From assembly GCF_021538615.1 (NCBI RefSeq), contig NZ_JAJHIZ010000003.1:3782001-3846000 (forward strand): a stretch of DNA of 64,000 nucleotides, in the 5' to 3' direction. The translations under genes and the position numbers were made by a program. This stretch comes from Niabella agricola (GTDB lineage: Bacteria; Bacteroidota; Bacteroidia; Chitinophagales; Chitinophagaceae). The notes beneath the pieces were generated by a model. It was not told where the DNA came from, searched no databases, and was given only the letters and a program-made list of their open reading frames with translations. Below are positions 16,753 through 25,837 of the stretch, piece after piece (positions within the stretch are counted from its first letter, which is position 1; every line of letters starts with the position of its first letter).

Positions 16753-18075
16753 TTAGATCCTTGCCCGGTTCTTCAGCTCCAGGTATTTGTTGATGGTATT
16801 TACTGTGAGTTGCTGAGGCGTCGTAAGAATGCCCAGAATGCCGTTCTGCTGCAGTTCCTTGATCATCTGCCGCTTTTCAAAGGCAAATTTTTCGGCAATA
16901 GTCTTGATATAAACTTCTTCAAGATTTGTTGCGGAAGATTCAATGAGTCCTTTGATGGCGGTGTTTTCAAAAATAACTACCAGCAGCAGGTGATAATGGG
17001 CCATTTTCTTCAATGCCGGCAGTTCCCGCTGGAGGCTCTCGATCGATTCAAAATTCGTAAAGAGCACCAGCAGGCTGCGACTATTGATCCTGTTCCGGAT
17101 TACCGTGTATAGTTTTTCATAATCGGCTTCCAGGAAGCGGGTCTCCTGTTGATACAGGGTTTCGAGGAGCCGGCTGATCTGCCCCGGACGTTTGTCGGCA
17201 GCAATAAAGCTATCCAGGTTTTCTGCAAAAGTGATCAGACCCGCCTTGTCCTGTTTTACGATCGAGATATTGGAGAGCACCAGCGAGGCATTGATGGCAT
17301 AATCCATTAAGGTCATTCCCTCAAAGGGCATCTTCATTACACGCCCCTTATTGATGATGCAATAAACCTGCTGGCTTCTTTCATCCGTGTAATTATTCAC
17401 CATGATGTTGCCCTTACGTCCGGTGGCCTTCCAGTTGATGGTGCGGTAATCATCGCCGCGTACGTATTCTTTAATATGCTCAAACTCCATGCTGTGCCCC
17501 AGCCGTGGTGACCGTTTTACACCGGCTTCCTGCAGCCGGTTGCTGATGGCCAGCAGTTGGAACCGGCGCATTTGTACAAACGAAGGATATACCTTGGTGG
17601 TTTTTTGTGCCGGGATGGTAAACCTGCGGGTAACCAGCCGTAACGGAGCTGTAACGAATACATGGATATCGTGAAAGGTGTAAGTGCCGCGGGTGAGCGG
17701 TTTTACTTCATAGTGTATATCCGTTCCCTGGTTGCCTGCTAAGGATACATACCGTATCCAGTTCCGCTCCTGGAACTGGGCCGGCAACTCGTCGATAATA
17801 GAAAGCGAAACGGGATAAGGATAATTGTTGAAAAGATGCAGGCTGATTTGGTTCGCATCGCCGATGCTCAAACGGTCTGGTGTGGTGCGTGTGGCAATAA
17901 TGCCGTTTCGTTTCCGGTAAACCAGCAGGGTATCTACGAGAACGGTTACGCAGAGGCACAGCAATAACAAGGAAGCAATGGTGTACAGCTGTGGTATAAA
18001 ATAGCTGGTGATAAAGCACAGTGCCAGTGCACCGCCGATATAATAAACGATTTTATTGAGATAAAAGGATTGCAA
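16753..18075 (-). CDS. DUF58 (VWA-like) protein
   Basis: A 440-aa membrane-anchored protein. Two hydrophobic helices at residues about 9-50 are followed by a beta-rich region, then the DUF58 core with GDDYRTINWKATGRKGNIMVN near residue 225-245 and a von Willebrand A-like C-terminal half (AGLITFAENLDSFI, SLLVLFTNFE). DUF58 proteins are the regular partners of MoxR AAA ATPases and are thought to be their substrates or effectors in protein-complex maturation. It is the last gene of the minus-strand cluster, separated from moxR by a 104-bp repeat-filled gap. Confidence 0.92.
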   Translation of the reverse strand: MQSFYLNKIVYYIGGALALCFITSYFIPQLYTIASLLLLCLCVTVLVDTLLVYRKRNGIIATRTTPDRLSIGDANQISLHLFNNYPYPVSLSIIDELPAQFQERNWIRYVSLAGNQGTDIHYEVKPLTRGTYTFHDIHVFVTAPLRLVTRRFTIPAQKTTKVYPSFVQMRRFQLLAISNRLQEAGVKRSPRLGHSMEFEHIKEYVRGDDYRTINWKATGRKGNIMVNNYTDERSQQVYCIINKGRVMKMPFEGMTLMDYAINASLVLSNISIVKQDKAGLITFAENLDSFIAADKRPGQISRLLETLYQQETRFLEADYEKLYTVIRNRINSRSLLVLFTNFESIESLQRELPALKKMAHYHLLLVVIFENTAIKGLIESSATNLEEVYIKTIAEKFAFEKRQMIKELQQNGILGILTTPQQLTVNTINKYLELKNRARI

Positions 18076-18077
18076 GG

Positions 18078-18176
18078 AGTGATCTGAGATTTGAGATTCA
18101 GAATTGAGTTTTGAGACCAGAGATTCGGGACACGGGAATTGGTATTTGGAATTTGATATTTAGAATTTAGGATTGC
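18078..18176 (-). repeat. Degenerate tandem heptamer repeat (TCTCAAA family, reverse orientation)
   Basis: The gap between moxR and the DUF58 gene is almost entirely made of variants of TGAGATTTGAGATTC and ATTTGGAATTT. Read on the minus strand it is the same TCTCAAA/AATCTC motif seen at 45020-45080 and 55461-55516. It is too degenerate and too short-period to be a CRISPR array. Confidence 0.6.
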
Positions 18177-18179
18177 GAT

Positions 18180-19157
18180 TTACCTCGGTATTTCCAGCCC
18201 GTTGATCATTTGCTTAATGATCTCGTTTTCTGTAATACCCTCCATTTCTTTTTCAGGCGACAGCACAATGCGGTGTCTCAAAACGGGTGCAGCCACCGCC
18301 AGTACGTCATCTGGTGTAACAAAGTCACGGCCACTGATTGCGGCCATCGCCTTGGATGCATTCATGATCGACAGGGAGGCCCGGGGTGAGGCGCCCAGAT
18401 AGATGGCCTTATTGTTCCGGGTGTGGTGCACCAGCTTTGCGATAAAGCCTAGCAATTTTTCCTCGATAAGGATCGATTTTACCTGCTGCCGCAGCTCGTT
18501 GATCTGTGCTCCTGTTAACGCCTGTCGTATACTGTCCAGCGGGTTATGGTTGCCCAGTTGATGAAACCGGCTGAGGATCTGAAGTTCTTCTTCTTCGGTT
18601 GGATATGGCACTTCAATTTTAAAAAGGAAGCGATCCAGCTGGGCTTCGGGAAGGCGATAGGTCCCCTCTTGCTCAATAGGGTTTTGCGTGGCAATAACCA
18701 TAAAAGGAGCCTCCATAGTATAGGTTTTTCCGTCAACGGAAACCTGCCGTTCTTCCATTACTTCCAGCAATGCTGCCTGTGTTTTGGCGGGAGCACGGTT
18801 AATTTCGTCAACCAGCACAATATGTCCAAATACCGGCCCTTTCTTAAACTCAAAGCGGGCGTCTGCCGGGTTAAATACCGGTGTGCCGATCACATCGGAG
18901 GGCATCAGGTCTGGCGTGAACTGGATACGGGAAAAAACGGCATTCACAGAACGTGCTACCAGTTTGGCAGTAAGGGTTTTGGCAACGCCGGGCACGCCCT
19001 GTATCAGCACATGCCCATCGGCCAGTAATGCGGTAATGATCAGCCGGACCATTTCGTCCTGGCCGATAATGATCTTTTTGATTTCATCAGTGATTTTCAT
19101 GACAGCCTGATTGAGATCGTTAAGATTGACACGGTTTTCAAAAATCGGTTCTTCCAT
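18180..19157 (-). CDS. MoxR-family AAA+ ATPase
   Basis: A 325-aa AAA+ ATPase of the MoxR group. Walker A GVPGVAKT is at residues 54-61, Walker B VLVDEINRAP has D117 and E118, and ATQNPIEQEGTYRLPEAQLDRF covers the sensor 1 and arginine-finger region. MoxR proteins act as chaperone-like ATPases that activate or assemble partner complexes containing VWA-domain proteins. The start at 19157 is chosen because the upstream extension overlaps the DUF4350 gene and is not conserved-looking. It lies 10 bp after DUF4350 in an operon that also contains DUF4129, SpoIIM and DUF58 genes. Confidence 0.95.
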   Translation of the reverse strand: MEEPIFENRVNLNDLNQAVMKITDEIKKIIIGQDEMVRLIITALLADGHVLIQGVPGVAKTLTAKLVARSVNAVFSRIQFTPDLMPSDVIGTPVFNPADARFEFKKGPVFGHIVLVDEINRAPAKTQAALLEVMEERQVSVDGKTYTMEAPFMVIATQNPIEQEGTYRLPEAQLDRFLFKIEVPYPTEEEELQILSRFHQLGNHNPLDSIRQALTGAQINELRQQVKSILIEEKLLGFIAKLVHHTRNNKAIYLGASPRASLSIMNASKAMAAISGRDFVTPDDVLAVAAPVLRHRIVLSPEKEMEGITENEIIKQMINGLEIPR

Positions 19158-19167
19158 TCTGTTGTTT

Positions 19168-20388
19168 TTAAACGCTCTTATAAAATTTTTCAATGTTTGC
19201 CTGTAACAGGACCAGGTCGGCATCCGGAATGACTCCTTCCTGGTTGACCTTTTTGATCTGGTTGACAATGGTCGTTACCAGAGATGGGTCGGCACCGCTT
19301 TTATCACTGACTTCCCGGACAAAGGCTTCATTCAGTTCCTTTGAAAAGATATGATATTTATTCCGCAGATGCTCCAGGAAATAGGCGCTCATTTTTTGAG
19401 CCAGGTTCACGTTGTCTTTTTTGTCATAATAAAGCAATCCCATTGTTTTTACAAAATCCAGTGTATCGTTTTTTGGAGGCGCAATCCGGGGAATAAAACG
19501 TTGCCGCCGCCGCATCTCAAGCAAGGTGAAAACGAGCAGGAGGAATAAAGCCAGCAGGATGCCGCTTCGGAATGATTGCTGCTTCATAATAGAGGCAAAC
19601 CAGCCATTTTTTTTGTTGTTGGCATATCTCCGCTTGCGGTAATATTCATCCCAGATAATGGTATGGGTATCGCCGGGGATCATCGAAAATACCTGGCTGA
19701 AATATTCGATATTGTTTTGATACAATAAAAAATAGTTGCTAAAAGTTAAGGGTGAAAGGTGCAGGAACAACCGGCCTTTTCCTTTTCTCAGTTCGATGAA
19801 ATTCGCCCGGCCTTCCTGGCCGCGTCCGAGGATACGGGTGGTGCTTTTGTCCGTTCTGACAAAATATCCCTCCAATGCCACGCCGGGATAACGGGTCGTG
19901 TAACTTTTTGGAAAGGGGGCGGCATCCAGTTCTACATGCATGGTGTCTGGTCCGTAATCGGCAAAAGGGTAGGATTGTATGGCCCCGACGCTGGCCCTGC
20001 CGTCGATCAGCTGTTCCAGTTCCTCACCCGGGCGGAAACAGCTGATGAAGACCGTGTTTCCTTCTTCAATAAAACGCACCAGGGCATCCAGTTCATAGGA
20101 GGAAATTGTAAACTGGGGACCGATGCTGATAAAAAGCCGTCCCGGGGATTCCTGGTTCAACAGGGTGTCTTCCAGGAAATTTTTAGTATTGGAACGAAGA
20201 TCCGCGGTGGGAAAAAAATGTTTCATTCCCTCGTATGCCACATAAGTGCCATAGGGGTTCTTGTCTTCTTTTTTTAAGGAAACAAATGTACTGACCGGTT
20301 TCGCGTTTTTTTTGCCGGTTCGTACAAACAGCAAGAAGATGACGCCGGTCAGCAGGAGCAGCAAGAAATATGGAGCATATTTTTTCAA
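19168..20388 (-). CDS. DUF4350 membrane protein
   Basis: A 406-aa protein with an N-terminal membrane anchor (residues 5-24), an extracytoplasmic region of about 240 residues with the DUF4350 pattern (NPYGTYVAYEGMKHFFP, VFISCFRPGEELEQL), a second membrane helix near residue 275 (GILLALFLLLVFTLLEM) and a cytoplasmic tail. Its function is unknown, but the gene is a constant member of MoxR/DUF58/DUF4129 clusters in Bacteroidota and Actinomycetota. It lies 14 bp after the DUF4129 gene. Confidence 0.85.
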   Translation of the reverse strand: MKKYAPYFLLLLLTGVIFLLFVRTGKKNAKPVSTFVSLKKEDKNPYGTYVAYEGMKHFFPTADLRSNTKNFLEDTLLNQESPGRLFISIGPQFTISSYELDALVRFIEEGNTVFISCFRPGEELEQLIDGRASVGAIQSYPFADYGPDTMHVELDAAPFPKSYTTRYPGVALEGYFVRTDKSTTRILGRGQEGRANFIELRKGKGRLFLHLSPLTFSNYFLLYQNNIEYFSQVFSMIPGDTHTIIWDEYYRKRRYANNKKNGWFASIMKQQSFRSGILLALFLLLVFTLLEMRRRQRFIPRIAPPKNDTLDFVKTMGLLYYDKKDNVNLAQKMSAYFLEHLRNKYHIFSKELNEAFVREVSDKSGADPSLVTTIVNQIKKVNQEGVIPDADLVLLQANIEKFYKSV

Positions 20389-20402
20389 GCGATCAATAAG
20401 GA

Positions 20403-21194
20403 TTATAGTTTTTGTTTGAGTTGCTGGAAGGTGGTATTTATTTTCTGATACATATTTTCAGTAACCTCAAACAAGCCATACCAGCTGTATTCATAATGAC
20501 GCGTGGCGGTAAAGAAGTCGTCGTAGTAATTACTGGCGCGCATTTGAAGCAGGTATTCAAAATTTGTTTTGTCGGGTAAAAAATGAATCAGCTGACGGTC
20601 GGATAGTTTTTTCAAAAGCTCCAGGTATTGCAGGCGGATGGCCAGCCGGTAATTCTTTTGTTGCAAGGCCTGATGAATGGAAGCGGCATAATCAATAGAG
20701 AAAATATCCTGTGGTGCTTCCTTTATCGCCGGGGTATTAAGTGGAGTGCTTTTTTTGCGGAATAAGATAAAATTATGCGCTGCCAGGTACCATAGCAGCA
20801 GTACAATAAAAACAGCAATGGCAATATAGGGAACTGCTTTAAAAAAAGCGGCTAAACCGCTGAGGCGGCCGGAGTTGTCGCGGGCTTCTTCCGGTTTGTC
20901 TTTGCCCGGCTTCAGGCCGGTTTTTACATAGTCGAAGGCAGGGTCTTCCCGCAGTTTAACAGTGAACTGGCCGGGCATCGGACGGATGGTGTCCTGTTCG
21001 TTCTCAAACCCTTCCACCGGGTTGAAGGAGGCGGTACTTTCAATGACCGCCTCCTCCGCAACAGTATCATTATCTGCAGACGAATCCAAAACGGTTACTG
21101 CCGTTTCTTTTTCATCCTGGGCCATACAGGGCATGCCAGTTAACAGCAGGCCGAGACAGGCCAAACGGAATATGATTCGGAGGCGATTATGCAT
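20403..21194 (-). CDS. DUF4129-like membrane protein
   Basis: A 263-aa protein with a signal peptide (residues 1-25, MPCMAQDE), a short acidic periplasmic region, one membrane helix near residues 118-140 (AVPYIAIAVFIVLLLWYLA) and a cytoplasmic C-terminal domain ending in the DUF4129-type pattern YSWYGLFEVTENMYQKI. The family is found with MoxR ATPases and is otherwise uncharacterised. The first 8 bp overlap the end of the SpoIIM gene. Confidence 0.8.
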   Translation of the reverse strand: MHNRLRIIFRLACLGLLLTGMPCMAQDEKETAVTVLDSSADNDTVAEEAVIESTASFNPVEGFENEQDTIRPMPGQFTVKLREDPAFDYVKTGLKPGKDKPEEARDNSGRLSGLAAFFKAVPYIAIAVFIVLLLWYLAAHNFILFRKKSTPLNTPAIKEAPQDIFSIDYAASIHQALQQKNYRLAIRLQYLELLKKLSDRQLIHFLPDKTNFEYLLQMRASNYYDDFFTATRHYEYSWYGLFEVTENMYQKINTTFQQLKQKL

Positions 21195-22164
21195 GTTTTG
21201 CAGAGCCCTCCTTTATCATGCTGCTGCCCCGGCGGAACAGCAGCACCGGATAGATGATAAAATACCAGATTACAAAAAGGACAGAGGCCGCCGTTAGCAA
21301 CGTGGTAAACCAGGAAGCATTATTATAGAGCCTTGTGAACAATCCTTCAAAAAGTGCAGCAATGACAAACGCCGGCAAAATGCCGATCATGATTTTGACA
21401 CCATCCTTTGCCCCTTCTGCAAACGCCTCCATGCGTTTTTTAGTGCCGGGAAACAAAAAACTTTTCCCTAAAACCAGGCCGGCCGCGCCTGCCAGGATAA
21501 TAGCGGTGATCTCCAGGGTGCCATGCACGAATACCACCATCCAGAACTGGATGCCCAATCCCCTTGAGGCGAATAACTGGTCGAAAATGCCCATCATGGC
21601 GCCGGTTTCAGCCAGTTTGTAAAGGGTAGGAATGCCGCAAAAAACACCGGAAACAAAAAAGAAGAAGGCTACCCGGATATTGTTGATCATAATACCGAGC
21701 CAGCTTAACACCGGGTTACCGGTTTCATAAATACCAAAGGGATTGCCATCTGCGATATTATCCAGGGTCTTTTGTACATAGTTGTCGCCAAAAAAATTAT
21801 TGGCCAGTTCCTGGTCTTTTGCTGCAATAAAAAACGCCAGCAGGAAAAAGACAATGAAGAGTATAAAGGCAAATAAAACAGCCCTCCGTTGTTTATAGAT
21901 GACCAGCGGTAATTCGTATTTCCAGAAATAAGTGATCCGGCTGGAATCTTCCTTATGGTTCTGGTAAATGCTTAGATACATATCTGATGCCTGTTTATTC
22001 AGATACTGTGTGGTTTTGCTGGTGGGATAAAAAGTTTTTGCATAAGCCAGGTCGTCAACCAGTTGGGTAAACGATCGGGCCTGCTCATCGGGCGCCTCCG
22101 GAGGTTCCTGTTGGTTTTTCAGCCAGCGGTCTTTATTTTTTTTAATAAACAGTGCTTCTCTCAA
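21187..22164 (-). CDS. SpoIIM-family (DUF95) membrane protein
   Basis: An integral membrane protein of the stage II sporulation protein M family, of about 325 aa, with an N-terminal cytoplasmic part and five to six hydrophobic segments (for example AVLFAFILFIVFFLLAFFIA). Outside endospore formers these proteins occur with MoxR/DUF58/RDD clusters and have no known sporulation role. Relatives begin with M-R-E-A-L-F-I-K-K-N-K; here that position is a TTG codon at 22164, so I take TTG as start. The frame is open to 22242, but that stretch is not protein-like and includes the likely promoter. It is the first gene of the operon. Confidence 0.85.
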   Translation of the reverse strand: MREALFIKKNKDRWLKNQQEPPEAPDEQARSFTQLVDDLAYAKTFYPTSKTTQYLNKQASDMYLSIYQNHKEDSSRITYFWKYELPLVIYKQRRAVLFAFILFIVFFLLAFFIAAKDQELANNFFGDNYVQKTLDNIADGNPFGIYETGNPVLSWLGIMINNIRVAFFFFVSGVFCGIPTLYKLAETGAMMGIFDQLFASRGLGIQFWMVVFVHGTLEITAIILAGAAGLVLGKSFLFPGTKKRMEAFAEGAKDGVKIMIGILPAFVIAALFEGLFTRLYNNASWFTTLLTAASVLFVIWYFIIYPVLLFRRGSSMIKEGSAKHA

Positions 22165-22278
22165 GCAAAAGATTTTTGCCAAAATACAATTTTTATTTAA
22201 GAAGATCAATCCTGCCGGTAAATAATCGTACGGATATAGCAATTAAAAACGTATTTTGCCTGGTAAAACACTTGCTCC

Positions 22279-23106
22279 ATGCCGGTAATCAGCATTCCTA
22301 CTTCTTTTAATATTGATGTGGCTTTTGAAGTGCCCAGCTTTGGAAGGCGGCTGGCATCCCTGCTGATTGATATGGCCGTGGAAATCTGTTACCTGATTGC
22401 GGCCTCCTGGCTGGTGGAAAAACTGACCGGCCCGGCATCTTATTGGAATGAGGATGCCCAGTATAATTTGTGGGCGCTTCAGTTGCTGACCGTCGCTCCC
22501 GTTTTTTTATACCATATCATTATGGAAATAACTACCAACGGTCAAAGTGTGGGTAAAAAAATAATGAGGCTGCGGGTCGTAAACGATAAGGGAGGAAAGG
22601 CGAGTGTCAGCCAGTTCCTGATCCGGTGGCTGCTGCGGGTTTCCGATCTTTGGATGGTGATGATCCTGTTCCTGCTGCTGCGTTTGGAAGGAGGTGGTAC
22701 AAGCCTGCAGACTTTTTTTATACTGCTGCTGGCGCTGGGATTCCTGGTTACGGATATTGTGCTGGTGGCCTCTTCAAAACGGTCGCAGCGCATCGGCGAC
22801 CTGCTGGCACATACCATCCTGATCCGCACGAACCGGCAGGAGGATCTTTCTGCAACGATCTTCCGGGAAGTACGTGATGATTATGTGCCGGTTTTCCCGC
22901 AGGTAATGCATATCTCCGACCGGGATCTGAACGTTATCAAAAACCTGTTGGATAACGCGCATAAGACCCACCGGTACGAATCCCTGAGGAGCGCCGCCGA
23001 CCGCGTGCAACAGTACCTGAAAATTGAAACGGATATGGAGCCGTATCAGTTTTTAGATAAACTGCTGGAGGATTACAATTATCTTTCTACTCGGCAACTT
23101 GTTTAA
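22279..23106 (+). CDS. RDD-family membrane protein
   Basis: A 275-aa protein of the RDD family. The N-terminal half has three to four membrane segments with the conserved R in FGRRLASLLIDMAVE and the pattern NGQSVGKKIMRLRVVN and RSQRIGDLLAHTILI; the C-terminal 90 residues are soluble. RDD proteins are proposed transporters or ion exchangers and commonly sit beside SpoIIM/MoxR clusters. The gene is divergent from that cluster with 114 bp between start codons and converges with the DUF5362-like pair (4-bp overlap of ends). Confidence 0.9.
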   Translation: MPVISIPTSFNIDVAFEVPSFGRRLASLLIDMAVEICYLIAASWLVEKLTGPASYWNEDAQYNLWALQLLTVAPVFLYHIIMEITTNGQSVGKKIMRLRVVNDKGGKASVSQFLIRWLLRVSDLWMVMILFLLLRLEGGGTSLQTFFILLLALGFLVTDIVLVASSKRSQRIGDLLAHTILIRTNRQEDLSATIFREVRDDYVPVFPQVMHISDRDLNVIKNLLDNAHKTHRYESLRSAADRVQQYLKIETDMEPYQFLDKLLEDYNYLSTRQLV

Positions 23107-23555
23107 GTGGCAGCTCCCAGCCCCAGCATAAGGGATGATAAAAACAGGAACCCCAGGGCACATAGTAAAAGAATACCAATGATTTTAAAATAACTGGCCA
23201 GGTGAAACAGTCCCCTGTTAAGCGTGCGGCAATCATCAGTGGCCAGCCCTTTCCGAACAAGTTTGGAGAAACTATAAAGCGTGTAAAATAATACGGCGCT
23301 AATCAGTACCGAAAATATAACCAGGAGTACGGAACTCTTCGCGGCAACCTGTATTGTTGCGTCATCGAATCCCTCTTTTGTCAGCCCCGTTCTTACCGAC
23401 GGCTTTGTAATATATGCAAGCAGACTGATGATCGTACCGGCAATGGAAAGAATGGCAGCAGCACCGGCAACCTTTGCAGTACTATTAATCTTGCTCTTTG
23501 TGTAAACATCAAGCGGTATAAATGATGCGCTTTTGTCGTGTTCCGGATAGTTCAT
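23103..23555 (-). CDS. DUF5362-like small membrane protein
   Basis: A 150-aa protein with three to four hydrophobic segments (AGAAAILSIAGTIISLLAY, VLLVIFSVLISAVLFYTLY, IIGILLLCALGFLFLSSLM). Layout and the SKLVRKGLATDD segment after the middle helix pair resemble its neighbour at 23552 and the DUF5362 family, function unknown. The ATG at 23555 overlaps the stop of the upstream gene by 4 bp (ATGA), showing translational coupling; the longer open frame from 23690 is rejected for this reason. Confidence 0.75.
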   Translation of the reverse strand: MNYPEHDKSASFIPLDVYTKSKINSTAKVAGAAAILSIAGTIISLLAYITKPSVRTGLTKEGFDDATIQVAAKSSVLLVIFSVLISAVLFYTLYSFSKLVRKGLATDDCRTLNRGLFHLASYFKIIGILLLCALGFLFLSSLMLGLGAAT

Positions 23556-23977
23556 TGAAACAGTGTTGAAATATTCGCAAGGAGGCTGATCCCTGAAAGG
23601 ATGGCCATAGCGATAAAAAATCGGTGAAAATTTGAAAACCCTTCCGCAAGCAGCGTGGTGTTTTTTTGTAGCACGCCTGCTTTTAAACAACTGGCTGCCT
23701 TATATAGAAAATACAGTACCGTTGCTGTTAAAAAGAAGAAGATAAAAAAAACAAAGATCAGGGCACCATAAGTCCCTTCCGCTTTTACCGGCAGAATACT
23801 TTCAAAGGTTTTTAAAATCATGGCACCGTTTACCAGCATGACGGCTACTACAAATGCCCCCATGCTAAAGCCGATCACGGTGATCAGGCGTGCCCACCGG
23901 CTGATTGCCAGCAACTGATGGTCCAATTCCGGATCGGCGCCGGTGTCAAAAATGGAATCTGGGTCCTGTTCGGTCAT
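23552..23977 (-). CDS. DUF5362-like small membrane protein
   Basis: A 141-aa membrane protein. It starts with an acidic tail, then HQLLAISRWARLITVIGFSMGAFVVAVMLV, a long second segment (YGALIFVFFIFFFLTATVLYFLY) and a C-terminal helix, the pattern of DUF5362 proteins. It is coupled to the paralogous gene downstream by a 4-bp overlap. No function is known. Confidence 0.75.
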   Translation of the reverse strand: MTEQDPDSIFDTGADPELDHQLLAISRWARLITVIGFSMGAFVVAVMLVNGAMILKTFESILPVKAEGTYGALIFVFFIFFFLTATVLYFLYKAASCLKAGVLQKNTTLLAEGFSNFHRFFIAMAILSGISLLANISTLFQ

Positions 23978-24253
23978 TGTTATTTTTTAAAATGTAAATA
24001 TAGGCCATGTTTTTTTTAGAAAGGCGGCACAATGCTGGTAGACCTGAGATTTTTCTGATTCCTGTCCTTACGCGTTCGGTCAGAGCAAGCGTTTTATAAT
24101 AAACAGGCATCCGTTATATTAAAAAAAAGGTGTACCCTTTGATGATTTGCAAAAACACAAACCATTGCTGCCGCTGCGGTCAGTATTCTCGCCCACCGGA
24201 AATAAAAACAATTTTGACACCGGTTTGCTGTTATGCTTCTTTCAGCGCTGAAA
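23978..24253. other. Intergenic region without a supportable gene
   Basis: About 275 bp lie between the DUF5362-like operon start and the terminator of the RND operon. I see no gene with family resemblance, no RNA gene and no clear TAnnTTTG promoter. Confidence 0.5.
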
Positions 24254-24296
24254 TAAAAAAAGCGGTATCAAAATCGATACATCGTTTTGATACCGC
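24254..24296 (-). terminator. Rho-independent terminator of the RND efflux operon
   Basis: On the minus strand, GCGGTATCAAAA (24285-24296) pairs perfectly with TTTTGATACCGC (24262-24273), with a further 4-bp inner stem, followed by a run of seven T. It lies 20 bp after the stop codon of the outer-membrane factor gene. Confidence 0.9.
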
Positions 24297-24315
24297 CTGG
24301 CAGGCTCCGGCCGGT

Positions 24316-25740
24316 TTACCGCCAGCCGCCCCCCAGTGCTTTATATAACTGAATCACGGCATTCAGTTTGCCATATTTGGCATCCACGTAATTCAGTTCC
24401 GCCTGCAATTTGTTGGTCATGGCGGTGATCACATCCAGATAATTACCCATACCGTTGTTTACAAGCTCCTGCGAATACTGCGTAGCAGAGTCATATTGCT
24501 GAAATTCCTGTCTTTTAAAATCGATGAGTTTTTGCTGCGCATCATAACTGAATAAGGCATCGGATACCTCCTTTGCTGCATTCAGGATGGTTTTCTTATA
24601 ACTGTTGTATGCCATTTGCTGGTTGGCCTGCGATACCTCATATTGTGTACGGATCTGGCGTTTATTCAACACAGGCTGCAGCAGGGATCCCGTTGCGGTT
24701 GCAAAAAGAGAGCTGACGCTGAAGAGCCGGTCAAAATCTACGCTTTGCAGTCCGCCGCTGGCGCTAAGGGTTAGCGAAGGATAAAATGCTGCCTTTGCTG
24801 CGTTGGTCATGTGATAGGCATTCATATAACCAAACTCGGCCGCTTTTACATCCGGCCGGTTTGTGAGCAACTGTACAGGCACGCCAATGGCCAGGGAAGT
24901 GTTGATCTGTTGCTGATCCAGTGTGTTCCGTTCGATGGATTGCGGAGGAATACTCAGGAGCATACAGAAGTAGTTTTCCATCAGCTTGATGCTGTTGTTC
25001 AGGTTCACCAGGATGCCTCTCGAATTCAACAACAGGGCTTCGCTTTGCTTTACAGCTACCTGGGTGAGGCTGCCCGAATTTTTAAGTGCCTTCGTTGTTT
25101 CCAGGTTTTGCTCGCGGTAACGGATGGTTTCCTCCGTGATCTTTTTCTGTTCATCCAATGACATCAGCTGGTAATACGTATCTGCAATGGCTGCGATCAG
25201 GTCTGATTTTACGGCCTGGTGCGCGGCCTGTGATTTCAGAAAATTGGCAACAGCCGCTTCTTTATTGCTTTTGATCTTTCCCCAGATATCCGCTTCCCAG
25301 GATAGGTTGCCACTGATGCCGTACTGGAATAGGTGCAGCCGGTGTCCGCCTGCCAGCTGCCCCAGCTGTGTATTCAGCGAATTGGTCTGGTAGGTTACGG
25401 ATGGTCCTGCGGATAAGGTTGGAAAAAAGCCGGCTCTGCCTTGTTTCATATAAGCTTCGGCAGTGGCAATCTGCTGGATAGCGGTCCGGATGTCCAGGTT
25501 TTCTTCAAGTGCTTTGTTGATATAACCCACCAGTTTTTCATCCGTAAACAGTTCCTTCCAGGAAAGGTCTGCAATGGTAGTAGTGTCTGCAGGGAGCTGG
25601 TCGGTACGGTAATAACGGTCGTCAACCAGATCTTTGGGCCGCTGGTACGGTTTTGCCACAAAACATGCCTGTAGCAGGACCATCACCAGCAGCAATGCCG
25701 GCAGGGGGTTAAATACCCGGATCATATTGTTTGATTTCAT
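24316..25740 (-). CDS. Outer-membrane efflux factor (OprM/NodT type)
   Basis: A TolC-family lipoprotein of about 474 aa that forms the outer-membrane channel of a tripartite RND pump. The signal peptide ends in a lipobox (LLQAC, C26 from the chosen start), then the usual YQRP segment and two OEP repeats (each with long helices, for example AVKQSEALLLNSRGILVNLNN). The conserved GVPVQLLTNRPDVKAAEFGYMNA marks the NodT/OprM type. I take the ATG at 25740; 25788 and 25725 are alternatives. It is the last gene of the MarR-adaptor-permease-channel operon and is followed by a strong terminator. Confidence 0.92.
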   Translation of the reverse strand: MKSNNMIRVFNPLPALLLVMVLLQACFVAKPYQRPKDLVDDRYYRTDQLPADTTTIADLSWKELFTDEKLVGYINKALEENLDIRTAIQQIATAEAYMKQGRAGFFPTLSAGPSVTYQTNSLNTQLGQLAGGHRLHLFQYGISGNLSWEADIWGKIKSNKEAAVANFLKSQAAHQAVKSDLIAAIADTYYQLMSLDEQKKITEETIRYREQNLETTKALKNSGSLTQVAVKQSEALLLNSRGILVNLNNSIKLMENYFCMLLSIPPQSIERNTLDQQQINTSLAIGVPVQLLTNRPDVKAAEFGYMNAYHMTNAAKAAFYPSLTLSASGGLQSVDFDRLFSVSSLFATATGSLLQPVLNKRQIRTQYEVSQANQQMAYNSYKKTILNAAKEVSDALFSYDAQQKLIDFKRQEFQQYDSATQYSQELVNNGMGNYLDVITAMTNKLQAELNYVDAKYGKLNAVIQLYKALGGGWR

Positions 25741-25837
25741 ATCTCTGTTTTTTTCCTGTTCTTTTACGTTGCGGTACTCCTGCTTCATAAACGGTTGCTT
25801 CAGACCGGCGTAAAACAGATGGTATTGCTTTGATTGA

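Noticed and set aside
21187-22164. SpoIIM homologue as a sign of endospore formation
   Set aside because: The family is widespread outside spore formers and here lies in a MoxR cluster; no other sporulation gene is present.
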